This document shows positions 6,264-8,002 of a stretch of 8,002 nt of DNA, piece by piece. Under the pieces are notes generated by a model. It had not been told where the DNA came from, did no database searches, and was given only the letters and a program-made list of their open reading frames with translations. The DNA is from Lachnospiraceae bacterium UBA3732 (GTDB taxonomy: Bacteria; Bacillota; Clostridia; Lachnospirales; Lachnospiraceae), in contig DFHD01000104.1 in NCBI GenBank assembly GCA_002372545.1, forward strand, positions 1-8,002, given 5' to 3'. The translations under genes were made by a program, and so were the position numbers. Position 1 is the stretch's first letter, and each line of letters starts with the position of its first letter.

Positions 6264-7355
6264 TCAGAAATCAAGCGATTCCATATATTTCATATATTTT
6301 ACCACCATAAGAGCGATCTTAAAGGTAATGGCATCCTCGAACACCCGAAGATCCAGTCCTGTAGCCTTTTCGATCTTGTCCAGCCGGTATACCAGTGTAT
6401 TTCTGTGAATGTACAGCTGGCGGCTGGTCTCTGACACATTCAGACTGTTCTCGAAGAACTTGTTGATGGTGGTCAGCGTTTCCTCATCAAATTCATCCGG
6501 AGACTTTCCGTCAAAGATTTCCTTGATGAACATCCGGCAGAGCGGAATGGGCAGCTGGTAGATCAGCCGGCCGATGCCCAGATTGTTATAGGCAATGATA
6601 TTCTTGTCGCTGTAGAAGATCTTTCCTACATCCAGCGCCATCTTGGCCTCCTTATAGGAACGGGAGACCTCCTTGATTTCATTGACTATGGTACCGAAGG
6701 CCACATGAACAGATACCATGGCCTCCATATTCAGCATATCCACGATGGTTCTGGCTGTCTTGGCCAGATCCTCATAGGTTTCGTTGGGGCGTACCTCCTT
6801 CACCAGAATGATATTCTTTTCATCCACAGCGGTGATGAAATCCTTTGCTTTTGCAGAAAAGATGTTCCGCACGGTCTCCAGCGCATTATTATCCTTCTCC
6901 GCCTTGGTTTCAATAATAAAGACGCAGCGCTTTACATCTGTATCGATGTGCAGCTTCTTTGCCCTGTTATAGATATCCACCAGGAGAAGGTTATCCAACA
7001 AAAGATTTTTGATAAAGTTATCCTTGTCCGAACGCTCCTTATAGGCAACCAGAAGACTGCGGATCTGGAATGCCGCCATGCGTCCCACCATATAGGTGTT
7101 ATCCGACTCACCCTTTGCCATAACTACGTATTCCAGGGTTTTGTCATCCATAACCTTGAAAAACTGATAGCCGAGAATCGACTGGCTCTCTGCCCGGGAG
7201 TCCGCAAAAGAAATCACCGTCTCCTCAAAAGGCAGCAGATCATCCTCACTGGTATGGGCCAGAACACGCCCCTCCGCGTCTGTTACAATGAGATCAACCT
7301 TTGTAATGATACTGATCCCATCCAGAGTTTCCTGTAAAATTTGATTTGAGATCAT
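6264..7355 (-). CDS. CdaR/PucR-family transcriptional regulator
   Basis: A 363-residue cytoplasmic DNA-binding protein whose domain order matches the CdaR (sugar-diacid regulator) and PucR families. The N-terminal part (about 1-105) opens with NQILQETLDGISIITKVDLI and VTDAEGRVLAHT, resembling the diacid-recognition, PAS-like sensor, although I do not see that domain's usual His-Glu-Gly motif. The middle (about 140-255) looks like the CdaR GGDEF-like domain, with VAFGTIVNEIKEVSRSYKEA (218-237). The C-terminus holds the PucR-type helix-turn-helix (about 293-352): NVSETSRQLYIHRNTLVYRL (306-325) followed by DKIEKATGLDL. The ATG at 7355 follows AGGAG at a good distance. It is the first gene after a terminator and an extended -10 promoter, and it lies 66 bp upstream of ftsE. 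The ligand and targets cannot be read from sequence; self-regulation or control of the downstream division genes is only a hypothesis. Confidence 0.85.
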   Translation of the reverse strand: MISNQILQETLDGISIITKVDLIVTDAEGRVLAHTSEDDLLPFEETVISFADSRAESQSILGYQFFKVMDDKTLEYVVMAKGESDNTYMVGRMAAFQIRSLLVAYKERSDKDNFIKNLLLDNLLLVDIYNRAKKLHIDTDVKRCVFIIETKAEKDNNALETVRNIFSAKAKDFITAVDEKNIILVKEVRPNETYEDLAKTARTIVDMLNMEAMVSVHVAFGTIVNEIKEVSRSYKEAKMALDVGKIFYSDKNIIAYNNLGIGRLIYQLPIPLCRMFIKEIFDGKSPDEFDEETLTTINKFFENSLNVSETSRQLYIHRNTLVYRLDKIEKATGLDLRVFEDAITFKIALMVVKYMKYMESLDF

Positions 7356-7396
7356 ATTTTCTCCTGTTCTGTTATGCTGGGTTTACACTTCGTATC

Positions 7397-7405
7397 ATTG
7401 TACCA
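7397..7405 (-). promoter_or_regulatory. Extended -10 promoter for the CdaR/PucR-like gene
   Basis: The minus strand reads TGGTACAAT: a -10 box one base from TATAAT with the TGn extension that can replace a good -35. Nothing close to TTGACA sits 16-18 bases upstream, where the terminator's T-run lies. Transcription would start near 7390, leaving a leader of about 35 nt before the ATG at 7355. It is the only good promoter-like element in the gap. Confidence 0.5.
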
Positions 7406-7417
7406 TTTTTTCAAGGC

Positions 7418-7457
7418 AAAAAAAAGGGGAAATACGATATTTAACCGTATTTCCCGC
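7418..7457 (-). terminator. Intrinsic terminator after the sugar ABC ATPase gene
   Basis: On the minus strand GGGAAATACG (7455-7446) pairs perfectly over ten bases with CGTATTTCCC (7436-7427) around a 9-nt loop. One C and a run of eight T (7425-7418) follow. It lies about 25 bases after the stop codon of the ATPase gene. A run of six T on the plus strand (7458-7463) means the hairpin could also stop transcription in the opposite direction, though no plus-strand gene is seen. Confidence 0.9.
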
Positions 7458-7482
7458 TTTTTTCATGATTTTTTCACTTAGT

Positions 7483-8002
7483 TTAGTTGACGATGATCTC
7501 CTCAGTCTCCTTATCGAAGATATGAATCTTGGAAAGGTCGAAGGCAAACTGAACGGTATCGCCGGGACGAGCTGTTGTACGAGCATTTACTCTGGCTGTG
7601 ATATCGAACTGGTCAATGGAGAAGTACAGATATACTTCTGCACCGAGCATTTCGTAGATATTGATTCTTGCGTCGATCACAGATTCCGGAGAGGACTCGA
7701 TGAACAGCTGCTCATCATGAATATCCTCAGGACGGATACCCAGAACAACTTCCTTGTCAATGAATCCGCTGGCGATCAGCTTGTTAGCCTTAGCCTCGGG
7801 AACCTTGATGGAGTGAGAACCAAACATCAGGATCACATCAGCGCCACTCTTTACAACCTTGCAGTCGATGAAGTTCATCGGAGGCATTCCCATGAATCCG
7901 GCTACAAACAGGTTTGTAGGATGATCATACAGATTCTGAGGTGTATCTACCTGCTGGATGATACCGTCCTTCATAACGACGATACGGGTACCCAGTGTCA
8001 TA
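7483..8002 (-). CDS. Sugar ABC-transporter ATP-binding protein, MsmK/UgpC type (C-terminal part)
   Basis: The gene enters from the right edge of the window, and only its last 172-173 codons are present; the nucleotide-binding core is outside. The visible part starts just after where the H-loop would be: MTLGTRIVVMKDGIIQQVDT matches the region following the HDQ-x-EA motif in MalK, MsmK and UgpC proteins. LYDHPTNLFVAGFMGMPPMN and GIRPEDIHD are typical of the family's linker and C-terminal OB-fold (TOBE) domain, and the protein ends in KIHIFDKETEEIIVN. Such ATPases energise import of oligosaccharides or glycerol-3-phosphate, and in Firmicutes one copy often serves several transporters. Which substrate it serves cannot be told. 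The methionine at 7999-8001 is internal, not the start. A strong terminator follows, so it is transcriptionally separate from the genes downstream. Confidence 0.92.
   Translation of the reverse strand, partial: MTLGTRIVVMKDGIIQQVDTPQNLYDHPTNLFVAGFMGMPPMNFIDCKVVKSGADVILMFGSHSIKVPEAKANKLIASGFIDKEVVLGIRPEDIHDEQLFIESSPESVIDARINIYEMLGAEVYLYFSIDQFDITARVNARTTARPGDTVQFAFDLSKIHIFDKETEEIIVN

Noticed and set aside
6198..6280. A separate ftsE promoter in the 66-bp gap
   Set aside because: The best pairing, TTGATT at the end of the regulator gene with AAGAAT, needs a 20-base spacer and has a poor -10. It is too weak to report as a feature.

Overview
The window looks like chromosomal DNA from a low-to-mid-GC Gram-positive anaerobe of the class Clostridia, most likely Lachnospiraceae. 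That placement is an inference from protein character (GuaA, an MsmK/UgpC-type sugar ATPase, a CdaR/PucR-like regulator), purine-rich Shine-Dalgarno sites before nearly every gene, and the co-directional ftsE-ftsX-M23-S41 order. It was not confirmed by any search. All six genes lie on the minus strand, so transcription runs from high to low coordinates.

Layout in the direction of transcription: (1) the C-terminal part of a sugar ABC-transporter ATPase (MsmK/UgpC type, 8002-7483), cut by the window edge and closed by a clear intrinsic terminator (about 7457-7418). (2) A short intergenic gap with an extended -10 promoter, then a CdaR/PucR-like regulator with a C-terminal helix-turn-helix (7355-6264). 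(3) ftsE (6197-5511) and ftsX (5521-4613), which overlap by 11 bp. (4) An exported coiled-coil M23/LytM peptidase of the EnvC type with an intact zinc site and an unusual Thr/Pro/Ser/Asp/Glu-rich N-terminal tail (4590-3007, TTG start). (5) A lipoprotein S41 carboxy-terminal processing peptidase (2993-1710). (6) A second intrinsic terminator (about 1697-1659), followed by guaA, GMP synthase (1634-15).

Genes 3 to 5 form a compact cell-wall hydrolysis module. FtsE (cytoplasmic ATPase) and FtsX (membrane partner) form an ABC-type mechanotransmitter. The exported M23 protein has the coiled-coil hairpin and central motif by which EnvC, PcsB and CwlO-type partners dock on FtsX. The S41 protease next door is a good candidate to process or turn over that hydrolase or related wall proteins. 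The regulator gene sits 66 bp upstream of ftsE with no convincing promoter between them, so it may be co-transcribed with the division module.

There is no gene-free stretch over 300 bases; the longest gap is 127 bp (7356-7482). I saw no RNA genes, CRISPR arrays, insertion sequences or origins. Nothing here is clearly a wholly undescribed system. The most distinctive points are the M23 protein's N-terminal tail, its extra cysteines and its near-perfect Shine-Dalgarno with a TTG start, the regulator-ftsEX-LytM-Ctp linkage, and the terminator only about 25 bases ahead of guaA with no obvious guaA promoter.
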